Part shown: piece by piece, positions 1 to 5,695 of the stretch
How positions within the stretch are numbered: the stretch's first letter is position 1
How the letters are laid out: every line of letters starts with the position of its first letter
Assembly: GCA_017437705.1 (NCBI GenBank)
Contig: JAFRYJ010000205.1
Location: 1-10,249 of the forward strand
Source: Lachnospiraceae bacterium
GTDB lineage: Bacteria > Bacillota_A > Clostridia > Lachnospirales > Lachnospiraceae
Reading direction: 5' to 3'
DNA length: 10,249 nucleotides
Program-made: the position numbers and the translations under genes
Notes under the pieces: generated by a model
The model's input: only the letters and a program-made list of their open reading frames with translations
What the model was told of the DNA's origin: nothing
The model's database searches: none

Positions 1-765
1 CTCATCCTTATCGCAGCCATCTTCTCCGGACCGAAGCTCCGTGAAATGGGGAAAGGGGATCCGGAAGAGAAGAAGACATATCTGAAGAACAGCGTTTATA
101 CAGGGCTGGTCTGCGGCGTGCTGCTCTTCGGAGCCGTGTCCTTCCAGCAGTTCGGACTTCTGACCACCAGTGCCGGCAAGGCTGGATTCCTGACGGCGCT
201 GTACATCATCATGGTTCCGGTGGTGTCCGTATTCCTGGGCAAAAAGGCCGGCCTGAAGATATGGCTCAGCGTGGCCCTGGCCCTGTTTGGCATGTATCTT
301 TTATGCATAAAGAGCATTGACGACCTGTACCTGCAGAAGGGCGACTTTTACGTCATCATGTGCGCGGTGGTCTTCACATTCCACATCCTGGTGATAGATA
401 AGATGGGGACGAAGGGCGACGGCGTTATAATCTCCATGACACAGTTCCTTGTGTGCGGTTTTATTTCTCTGGTACTGATGTTCATCTTCGAGGAGCCCAC
501 CATGGAGTCGATCCTCGAGGCGAAGATCCCGCTTCTTTATGCAGGCCTGATGTCGGGAGGCATAGCATATACGCTGCAGATAATCGGGCAGAACAAGGTG
601 CAGCCGTCGGTGGCGTCCCTGTTCATGAGCCTGGAGTCGGTGTTCGCCGCGCTGGCGGGGTATTTCATCCTGGGAGAGCGGATGACGACCAGGGAGTTTA
701 TCGGCTGTGCGATAATGTTTGCGGCGGTGCTGCTGTCGCAGATGCCGGATATGAAAAAAGAATAA
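1..765 (+). CDS. EamA/DMT-family membrane transporter, 3' part (5' end outside window)
   Basis: The reading frame is open from base 1, so the gene begins upstream; 254 codons plus stop are visible, and about 40-60 residues are probably missing if it has the usual DMT length near 300. The protein is almost all hydrophobic helices. Recognisable DMT-superfamily stretches are SFQQFGLLTTSAGKAGFLTA at the end of the first EamA repeat and, in the second repeat, ALMSGG-like GLMSGGIAYTLQIIGQ followed by VASLFMSLESVFAALAGYFILGE, typical of the last three helices. Such proteins are inner-membrane carriers for small metabolites (amino acids, nucleosides, drugs), but the substrate cannot be read from sequence. 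The internal ATG at base 46 falls mid-protein and has no ribosome binding site, so it is not the start. The short charged tail (KKE) ends just before a terminator, so this gene closes its transcript. Confidence 0.85.
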   Translation, partial: LILIAAIFSGPKLREMGKGDPEEKKTYLKNSVYTGLVCGVLLFGAVSFQQFGLLTTSAGKAGFLTALYIIMVPVVSVFLGKKAGLKIWLSVALALFGMYLLCIKSIDDLYLQKGDFYVIMCAVVFTFHILVIDKMGTKGDGVIISMTQFLVCGFISLVLMFIFEEPTMESILEAKIPLLYAGLMSGGIAYTLQIIGQNKVQPSVASLFMSLESVFAALAGYFILGERMTTREFIGCAIMFAAVLLSQMPDMKKE

Positions 766-778
766 AGACAAAAAATTC

Positions 779-810
779 GGACCCCGGTTTTTCCGGAGTC
801 CATATTTTTT
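779..810 (+). terminator. Intrinsic terminator after the DMT transporter
   Basis: A 9-base stem (GGACCCCGG at 779-787 with CCGGAGTCC at 793-801, one C/A mismatch) with a TTTTT loop is followed by ATATTTTTT. It starts 13 bases after the stop codon, as expected for a rho-independent terminator on the + strand. Confidence 0.8.
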
Positions 811-1129
811 GAGAGAGGGTTGCGGTTTATGTCGGAGGGAAACCGCTTTGGAATTATGAAAAAGATTTTCTTGATTTATGGAAGCATTACTGCTACCGTG
901 CTTTGAAGTATAAAGACCGATTGTGGATAAATTTTGTAAAAAATGTGAAATATATGTGAATTGTTCACGCCGGTAAGCGAAATGCGGATGTCCGCTTCAC
1001 TTCAAAAATGGTCTTTTTGCGGATTGCCCGTATTGTTTAGAGACCCTGTATATTGTAAAATTAGGGCAGCGGGATACAGGCATCATCGATGGGACAGCAA
1101 AATAAAAGATATCCGTGCGAGAGGCGGTT
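811..1129 (+). other. Non-coding spacer with several small dyads
   Basis: No plausible gene is seen here; short open frames lack ribosome binding sites. It contains three short inverted repeats: GCGGTTT/AAACCGC (822-828 and 840-846), GTGAA/TTCAC (956-960 and 964-968) and GCGGA/TCCGC (984-988 and 991-995). A promoter for the next gene lies near its right end. The GTGAA-TTG-TTCAC dyad has the general look of a helix-turn-helix regulator operator, but its spacing does not match the classic CRP or FNR boxes, so no regulator is named. Confidence 0.5.
1033..1061 (+). promoter_or_regulatory. Putative sigma-A promoter for the L,D-transpeptidase gene
   Basis: A -35 box TTGTTT (1033-1038) and a -10 box TAAAAT (1056-1061) are separated by exactly 17 bases. 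Transcription would start near 1068, giving an untranslated leader of about 60 bases before the ATG at 1130. The match is good but unproven. Confidence 0.5.
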
Positions 1130-2530
1130 ATGGAAGAAGAAAAGAAAAGCAAAGCGGGTATGGCAGTGATCCTGGGCGTACTGGCGATCATGCTGATACT
1201 GGCAGGAATTTATATATTCAGGGCCTTCGTCTACAAGGGCAGGTTCTATAAGGGGACCATCATCAACGGGGAGGACGTCTCCGAAATGACGGTGGAGGAG
1301 GCGGAAAAGATCCTCAGGGAAAAGGCGGAAAGGGAGTACACCTTCACGCTGAAGACCGTTGACGGAAAGCAGGTAAAGCTTACCGGCCCGGAACTGGGAT
1401 ACAAGGCCACTGTTGAGGGCCTGGAGGCTGTCAAGGAGGAGCAGGGCTACTTCGACTGGCCCGCAAAGAACGGGAAGGGCGGCGAGTTCACCGTAAAGAC
1501 CCGTGGGACCTGCGATCCGGCAGTCATACAGAAGACGCTTAAGAAGCTGGACATCATGGATGCGTCGAAACAGGAGCAGCCGGAGAACGCCTACATAGTA
1601 AAGGACGAGGAAAAGGGCTATCTGCTGGTGCCTGACACCCACGGTACCGTCCTCGCCCCGAAAAAGGTAAGGGACGCCATCGCCGCTGCAGTAGATGCGG
1701 AAAAGACGACGGTGGACCTTGAGGCGGAGGGCTGCTACAAAAAGGCAAACATCACCGTGGACTCTCCCCAGATCAGGGACGTGATGGACAAGGTCGAGGC
1801 GTATACCAATGCAACCATCACCTACGAGCTGGGAGATAAGAAGGAGGTAATAGATTCCTCCGTATCAAATGCCTGGATCGACATCGACGAGAACGGCGAG
1901 GCCTATATCAAGGAACAGCTTGTAAGGGAATATGTAAAGTACCTGGCTGAAGAATACAGCACCTATTATAAGACCAGGAGCTTCAAGACCACCGGCGGGG
2001 ATATCGTGGACATCGATCCCGGCAATTACGGCTACAAGGTGGACCGCGAGGCGGAGTTCAACCAGATAATTGCGGACCTGAACGCCGGCAAGCCCGTCAA
2101 GCGCGAGATCTGCTATTCCTGCGAGGGTTATACCCACAATAACGAGGACATAGGCGATACATATATCGAGATAAGCATCACGGATCAGCATCTCTGGTAT
2201 TACGAGAACGGCGAGCTGATCCTGGACTGTGATGTAAGGACAGGCTGCACCGGCAGAGGACAGGGCACTCCCACCGGCTGCTACGAGGTGCAGAACAAAT
2301 TCGAGAAGATCGTGCTTGTGGGCGCCGATTATGCATCGCCCGTGGATTACTGGATCGGTTTCATCGGCCGTAAGTTCGGCATGCACGATGCCTCCTGGGT
2401 GGACAAATTCGGCGGCGATACCTATAAGTGGAACGGCTCCCACGGCTGCGTGAACATGCCTCTCGATACGATCTCCGAGCTTTTCGAGCGGGTCGAGCTG
2501 GGCATTCCCGTGGTTATATACTGGGTCTGA
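1130..2530 (+). CDS. Membrane-anchored L,D-transpeptidase (PG_binding_4 + YkuD)
   Basis: This 466-residue protein is predicted to make 3-3 cross-links in peptidoglycan, or attach ligands to it, outside the membrane. A short charged N-terminus is followed by one membrane helix (about 11-31), giving a type II anchor. Two divergent repeats resembling the putative peptidoglycan-binding domain PG_binding_4 follow (about 40-150 and 210-325); NGEDVSEMTVEEAE and the conserved GYKV(D) are typical. The YkuD catalytic domain spans about 343-466, with TGxxxRGxGTPTG (371-383), His419 and the active-site SHGC (Ser437, His438, Gly439, Cys440). Start: the GTG at 1115 has no Shine-Dalgarno, whereas the ATG at 1130 follows GAGAGG (1119-1124) at a good distance, so 1130 is chosen. 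Sir2 follows 82 bases later with no clear terminator, so the two may be cotranscribed. Domain order is common in Clostridia; family assignment is firm, physiological role inferred. Confidence 0.93.
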   Translation: MEEEKKSKAGMAVILGVLAIMLILAGIYIFRAFVYKGRFYKGTIINGEDVSEMTVEEAEKILREKAEREYTFTLKTVDGKQVKLTGPELGYKATVEGLEAVKEEQGYFDWPAKNGKGGEFTVKTRGTCDPAVIQKTLKKLDIMDASKQEQPENAYIVKDEEKGYLLVPDTHGTVLAPKKVRDAIAAAVDAEKTTVDLEAEGCYKKANITVDSPQIRDVMDKVEAYTNATITYELGDKKEVIDSSVSNAWIDIDENGEAYIKEQLVREYVKYLAEEYSTYYKTRSFKTTGGDIVDIDPGNYGYKVDREAEFNQIIADLNAGKPVKREICYSCEGYTHNNEDIGDTYIEISITDQHLWYYENGELILDCDVRTGCTGRGQGTPTGCYEVQNKFEKIVLVGADYASPVDYWIGFIGRKFGMHDASWVDKFGGDTYKWNGSHGCVNMPLDTISELFERVELGIPVVIYWV

Positions 2531-2612
2531 AACAGGGAGTTTCCTCAGTTTTTATAAATGATGAAAGCGGGTCGAAACCGCGTCAGTTGCTAAAAATGCA
2601 GGAGGGATAATG

Positions 2613-3338
2613 ATGTTTGAACAGTTAAAAGAGCTTATCGATTCCAGCAACAATATCGTTTTCTTCGGCGGGGCCGGCGTCTCCACCGAAAGCGGCATCC
2701 CGGATTTCAGAAGCGAGAAGGGCATTTACAATACGGTAAAGAATTACGGATATCCTCCGGAGACGATACTGTCCCACACATTCTTTATGAATTACACCAA
2801 TACCTTCTACGATTTCTACAAGAAGATGATGCTCTATCCGGACGCAAAGCCTTCAACCCCCCATATCGCGCTGAAAAAGCTGGAGGATATGGGCAAGCTG
2901 AAAGCCGTTGTTACGCAGAACATCGACGGTCTGCATCAGATGGCGGGCAGCTCCACGGTCTACGAGCTTCACGGCAGCGTGCTCAGGAACAACTGCATGA
3001 AGTGCCGCAAGTTCTTTGACCTCGATTACATAATCAATTCCGAAGGCGTTCCCAAATGCGATGAGTGCGGCGGAGTTGTAAAGCCCGACGTGGTGCTTTA
3101 CGAGGAGGGCCTGGATGATGTTACCGTGGAGAACGCGATACTTGCCATCGAGAGGGCAGATATGCTGATCGTAGGCGGTACGTCACTGAACGTTTACCCC
3201 GCAGCGGGCCTGCTGCGCTACTATCACGGCAACAAGCTGGTGCTGATCAACAAGTCCGAAACTCCTTTTGATTCAAGGGCAGACCTGGTGCTCCATGAGT
3301 ATCTGGGAGAGGTATTCTCGGCTGTACTTGACTTGTAA
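2613..3338 (+). CDS. Sir2-family NAD-dependent protein deacetylase (sirtuin)
   Basis: A cytosolic enzyme that removes acyl groups from lysine using NAD, releasing nicotinamide and O-acetyl-ADP-ribose. The 241 residues carry all sirtuin hallmarks: GAGVSTESGIPDFRS (20-34) for NAD binding, TQNID (101-105), catalytic His120 in ELHGS, a zinc site of four cysteines (128, 131, 149, 152), GTS (189-191) and LINKSETPFD (211-220). Length matches the compact bacterial class. The Y-x-x-R pair of E. coli CobB that favours succinyl-lysine appears here as Y-D-F-Y (66-69), so plain deacetylation is the likelier activity (inference). Start: ATG codons at 2610 and 2613 are adjacent; the AGGAGG at 2600-2605 lies 7 bases from 2613 but only 4 from 2610, so 2613 is preferred. 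It lies downstream of the L,D-transpeptidase and upstream of a highly structured spacer. Confidence 0.95.
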   Translation: MFEQLKELIDSSNNIVFFGGAGVSTESGIPDFRSEKGIYNTVKNYGYPPETILSHTFFMNYTNTFYDFYKKMMLYPDAKPSTPHIALKKLEDMGKLKAVVTQNIDGLHQMAGSSTVYELHGSVLRNNCMKCRKFFDLDYIINSEGVPKCDECGGVVKPDVVLYEEGLDDVTVENAILAIERADMLIVGGTSLNVYPAAGLLRYYHGNKLVLINKSETPFDSRADLVLHEYLGEVFSAVLDL

Positions 3339-3341
3339 AAC

Positions 3342-3411
3342 GTTGTAAACACAGCAACGCTTTTGCTCCGTTCCTTTCAGTCGAGTCGCACAGCGTTGCT
3401 GTGTTTACAAC
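3342..3411. repeat. Perfect 20-bp inverted repeat just after sir2
   Basis: The arms at 3342-3361 and 3392-3411 are exact reverse complements (left arm begins GTTGTAAACACAGCAACGC), separated by 30 bases. The repeat begins four bases after the sir2 stop codon. In RNA it would form a very stable stem, but no U-tract follows on the + strand, so it is not a standard intrinsic terminator in that direction; a short TTTT follows on the - strand. It could protect the 3' end of the sir2 transcript or be a trace of a small mobile repeat. Confidence 0.8.
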
Positions 3412-3548
3412 AGGCGGGACCGGATCTGCAGGTTTAGAGACGCAATTCGTCCCGTTTACATAGGCGGGACGGACTTGAAACAGCAGTCAAGTCGACGCAG
3501 CATCACTCTTGCACATAGGTGGGACCGGATTAAGGGCCAATGGCAAAC
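3385..3548. repeat. Three degenerate tandem repeat units of about 54 bases
   Basis: Units start near 3385, 3439 and 3494 (spacing 54 and 55). Each begins with a G-A/T-CGCA block and carries a core close to GTTTACATAGGCGGGAC, followed by (C)GGA: at 3403-3424, 3454-3473 and about 3508-3529. The middle unit also forms a stem CGTCCCG/CGGGACG (3448-3454, 3465-3471), and GACTTGA/TCAAGTC (3472-3478, 3487-3493) forms another. No coding frame explains them. They may be an array of protein-binding sites, a structured RNA, or decayed intergenic repeats; the function is unknown. Confidence 0.6.
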
Positions 3549-3550
3549 AT

Positions 3551-3562
3551 ACAGCCGGCTGT
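3551..3562. promoter_or_regulatory. Perfect 12-bp palindrome upstream of the lipoprotein gene
   Basis: ACAGCCGGCTGT is fully self-complementary, lies 71 bases before the lipoprotein start, and has no room for an RNA loop, so a dimeric regulator site is more plausible than a hairpin. I saw no convincing -35/-10 pair beside it, only the AT-rich run at 3594-3607. Confidence 0.25.
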
Positions 3563-3633
3563 TTTCGTGCAGGTGACGGGAACGCTTATGCCGGTATTTA
3601 AATATTAAGAAAAGCAACAGGAGGTATTCCGGA

Positions 3634-4896
3634 ATGAAATACGGTAAATTTCTGGCATTGATACTTGCGGCTTTAATGCTGCTCACGGCATGTAAGACGA
3701 GTCCGGGATCGGCAAACGAGGAAAATAAGGAGTCTCAGACGCAGAGCGCTTCGGAGAGCGAGACGGAAACGCAGACGGAACCTGCATCGGAATCCGAAAC
3801 AGAAAAGCCCACCGAAACGCAGACAGAGACACAGACAGAAACACAGACTCAGACAGAAACTCAACCGCCGACCGAGACCGAAACACAGACTGAGACCCAG
3901 GGCGCATCGGAAGCACCCGCGGTGAACGGCATCAAGGTGTCGAATTATCTGTTCTCCATCATGCTGCCGGTGGAATTTGACGGTCATTATATCGCGGAAA
4001 CGGACAATGAAAACGAGAGCATAGAGATCTATGCAAAGTCGGCAAAGGAGAAGGGCTACGGCGGATTTGCCTACGGAATCAGGGCTTTCGAATATCCGAA
4101 TGAATATGCGAACTGGCCTCATGCACATAAAGTGGGAGAGCTTGTCTCCATAAGAGGCACCAGGTATGATGTCGTAATTTACTTCCCCACAGACGTACAG
4201 TTTGACGAGGATACGGCTGATGAATACGGTACGATCTATCAATCCGGAGAAGACATCGCGATGACCGTTAAATGCGAGGACGGCGGCACATTCACTTACG
4301 GCAAGGGAATGAAAGGGGCCGAGCTGTATCCCTCCATTATGAAGAAGCTGGTCACCGCCGTTAACGAACAGTGGGATTCGGAAAAACTGGAAGCTGAGGG
4401 CTTCAGCATGATGTATGCCGTAATGCGGGGCTATTACGGCAGTGATACTGTAAACCGCATCGGATATACCTACATGGATGTAAACGGCGACGGCATAGAC
4501 GAGCTGCTTATCGGTGAGATCGGCACCGGTGAATCGGAGGATGTTATCTACGACATCTACACAATGACAGACGGAGCGCCGATCCATGTAATAAGCGGCT
4601 GGGACAGAAACAGGTATTATGTGTGTGAAGGCGGATTTGTCTTAAACGAGTATTCCAACAGCGCATTCGACTGGGGAAGCAATCTCTACTGGCTCAGACC
4701 CAATTCGGCGGATCTTGAGCAGCAGGTATTTTTCAGGACATCTCCGGATCAGAACGGCAATGCGGAATGGTATGTTTCATATTTCACCGATGAATGGGAA
4801 AAAGTAACGGAGAGCGAGTGGAAAGACAGGCTGAATACCTTCGTAAAATCGTACATCTCATTCAGGGAGCTGTCATATTACAAGCCGGGTGAATAA
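3634..4896 (+). CDS. Lipoprotein with Thr/Glu/Gln spacer and EF-hand-like loop
   Basis: A 420-residue surface lipoprotein of unknown function. Residues 1-20 form a type II signal peptide with lipobox LTAC, so Cys20 would be lipidated. Residues 30-96 are a low-complexity spacer rich in Thr, Glu, Gln and Ser (repeats of TETQ and SESE), probably crossing the cell wall. The first folded part (about 97-245) begins NGIKVSNYLFSIMLP, a start common in Clostridia lipoproteins of unknown role. The second (about 250-410) carries DVNGDGIDE (282-290), a calcium-binding-type loop as in EF-hand/dockerin or VCBS-like segments, followed by ELLIGEIG. Start: ATG at 3634 follows AGGAGGT (3619-3625) at a suitable distance. 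The next gene starts 10 bases after the stop, implying an operon. The structured repeat region sits upstream. No enzyme motif was recognised. Confidence 0.9.
   Translation: MKYGKFLALILAALMLLTACKTSPGSANEENKESQTQSASESETETQTEPASESETEKPTETQTETQTETQTQTETQPPTETETQTETQGASEAPAVNGIKVSNYLFSIMLPVEFDGHYIAETDNENESIEIYAKSAKEKGYGGFAYGIRAFEYPNEYANWPHAHKVGELVSIRGTRYDVVIYFPTDVQFDEDTADEYGTIYQSGEDIAMTVKCEDGGTFTYGKGMKGAELYPSIMKKLVTAVNEQWDSEKLEAEGFSMMYAVMRGYYGSDTVNRIGYTYMDVNGDGIDELLIGEIGTGESEDVIYDIYTMTDGAPIHVISGWDRNRYYVCEGGFVLNEYSNSAFDWGSNLYWLRPNSADLEQQVFFRTSPDQNGNAEWYVSYFTDEWEKVTESEWKDRLNTFVKSYISFRELSYYKPGE
3754..3900 (+). repeat. Low-complexity coding repeat (TETQ spacer)
   Basis: Within the lipoprotein gene, codons 41-89 consist of repeated GAG/GAA-ACN-CAG-ACN units, short enough to change length by slippage or recombination. 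Some neighbouring units are near-identical at DNA level (around 3820-3860), while others use different codons, suggesting both expansion and selection for the peptide. Confidence 0.7.
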
Positions 4897-4906
4897 GGAT
4901 CTCGCA

Positions 4907-5317
4907 ATGGACAATAACGAAAAACTCAGGCACATGACAGAACTCATAGAAGACGACTGCCGCCGGTTCGGCATGGATGAAGCATCTGTGCTGATGCTGG
5001 AGAAGGACATCCTGAAAACAAAGCCTGATAACGACGATTATTATTTTTATTATGATGATGAAAAGGGCTATGTTCTCACCTTTTGGGAAAGGGGCTTCTG
5101 CAATTTCGGGATGGGATCTGCGGATCCCTTGGGCTTCCGCTTTTTGTTCCAGCGGCACATAGCGCTTCATGACTTTTCCGACATTCCCGCGTCGGAGAGA
5201 TTCATGATGGAAGCGGCAGAGCTCTTTGGAGATACTTCCGAATATATAGAAGGAGAGCTCTTCCTGAAGAAAAAGAAGGAAGCTGAGCTTAAGGCCGTAC
5301 GTAAAGAAGATAAATAA
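4907..5317 (+). CDS. Small acidic cytosolic protein, possibly Imm63-like
   Basis: The 136-residue product has no signal peptide or membrane segment. The N-terminal half is acidic and likely helical; the core reads YYFYYDDEKGYVLTFWERG (45-63), with two adjacent strands, and later FLFQRHIALHD (79-89). The C-terminus is a charged helix with a KKKKE cluster. From memory, the DEKGY...ERG pattern and the helix after it resemble immunity proteins of the Imm63 type, but no toxin gene is next to it and this match is unverified. Start: a GTG at 4889 overlaps the previous stop but lacks a Shine-Dalgarno; the ATG at 4907 follows AAGGA (4895-4899) with a 7-base gap, which overlaps the lipoprotein stop, so translation may be coupled. 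A strong terminator follows, ending the two-gene unit. Confidence 0.8.
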   Translation: MDNNEKLRHMTELIEDDCRRFGMDEASVLMLEKDILKTKPDNDDYYFYYDDEKGYVLTFWERGFCNFGMGSADPLGFRFLFQRHIALHDFSDIPASERFMMEAAELFGDTSEYIEGELFLKKKKEAELKAVRKEDK

Positions 5318-5335
5318 AACTGAAACAAGCGCATC

Positions 5336-5374
5336 AAAAGCACCTCTTCCGTTTGGGCAGGAGGTGCTTTTTGT
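5336..5374 (+). terminator. Strong intrinsic terminator after the lipoprotein operon
   Basis: An 11-base perfect stem (AAAAGCACCTC at 5336-5346 with GAGGTGCTTTT at 5361-5371) has a 14-base loop and continues into TTTTT. It lies 18 bases after the stop codon. Its A-rich left side gives partial symmetry, but the + direction is the better one. Confidence 0.92.
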
Positions 5375-5389
5375 GTCCTGCCATCCATA

Positions 5390-5418
5390 TTGCAAAACCG
5401 CGGCGGCCGTGATATCAT
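5390..5418 (+). promoter_or_regulatory. Putative extended -10 promoter for the ABC-F gene
   Basis: TTGCAA (5390-5395) and TATCAT (5413-5418) are 17 bases apart, and TGA directly precedes the -10 box, giving an extended -10 element. It follows the upstream terminator at once. Transcription from about 5425 would make a leader of about 270 bases before the ABC-F start. A loose GTGAT/ATCAC dyad overlaps the -10 region. Confidence 0.55.
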
Positions 5419-5424
5419 CATCAC

Positions 5425-5695
5425 AAATACCGCGAAAGGCACATTCATGTGACGGTGGGGAAATGATCATCAGATAACATTATCCGGTAAATGCAGATGT
5501 TTGTTAAGGGAAGGCTTCCCTTTTATTTTGCATGTCGGATATGTTGTCTGTTATTCCCGGGCGGTTATTTTTGTGCGCGTTTTTTCGAAGCAGGGCCTGC
5601 CGGCGCAGACCCGTGCAGTAAAAACAGCGTTTACAGGGATCACCCGCCCGCCGCAGGCATCTTCCGGCTGCATCATGGAGCGAGGTGGTTTTTTT
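5425..5695 (+). promoter_or_regulatory. Long ABC-F leader with an internal terminator-like hairpin (possible attenuator)
   Basis: The leader has no convincing gene. AAGGGAAGGCTTCCCTT (5506-5522) folds into a 7-bp stem with a 3-base loop and runs into TTTTATTTT (5521-5529), a compact terminator about 80 bases from the predicted RNA start. Very short frames lie before it, such as ATG-ATC-ATC-AGA-TAA at 5463-5477, preceded by GGTGGGG at a tight distance. In known antibiotic-resistance ABC-F genes (vga, lsa, msr type), drug-stalled ribosomes on such a leader peptide prevent early termination. The same logic here is inference; an open frame from 5491 through the leader looks non-biological. Confidence 0.4.

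Noticed and set aside
2534..2612. Possible terminator between the L,D-transpeptidase and sir2
   Set aside because: A TTTTT run at 2549-2553 has no real stem before it, and GCGG/CCGC at 2567-2581 is a 4-bp stem without a U-tract.
3673..4587. Long open frame of 304 codons on the - strand inside the lipoprotein gene
   Set aside because: It is the antisense of a clear lipoprotein with signal peptide and good ribosome binding site; the translation is Cys/Leu/Arg repeats made by the TETQ spacer.
5501..5695. N-terminal extension of the ABC-F protein from a TTG start
   Set aside because: The extension resembles no ABC-F sequence and has no ribosome binding site; ATG 5696 has GAGGTGG at the right distance and begins directly with the first ABC strand.
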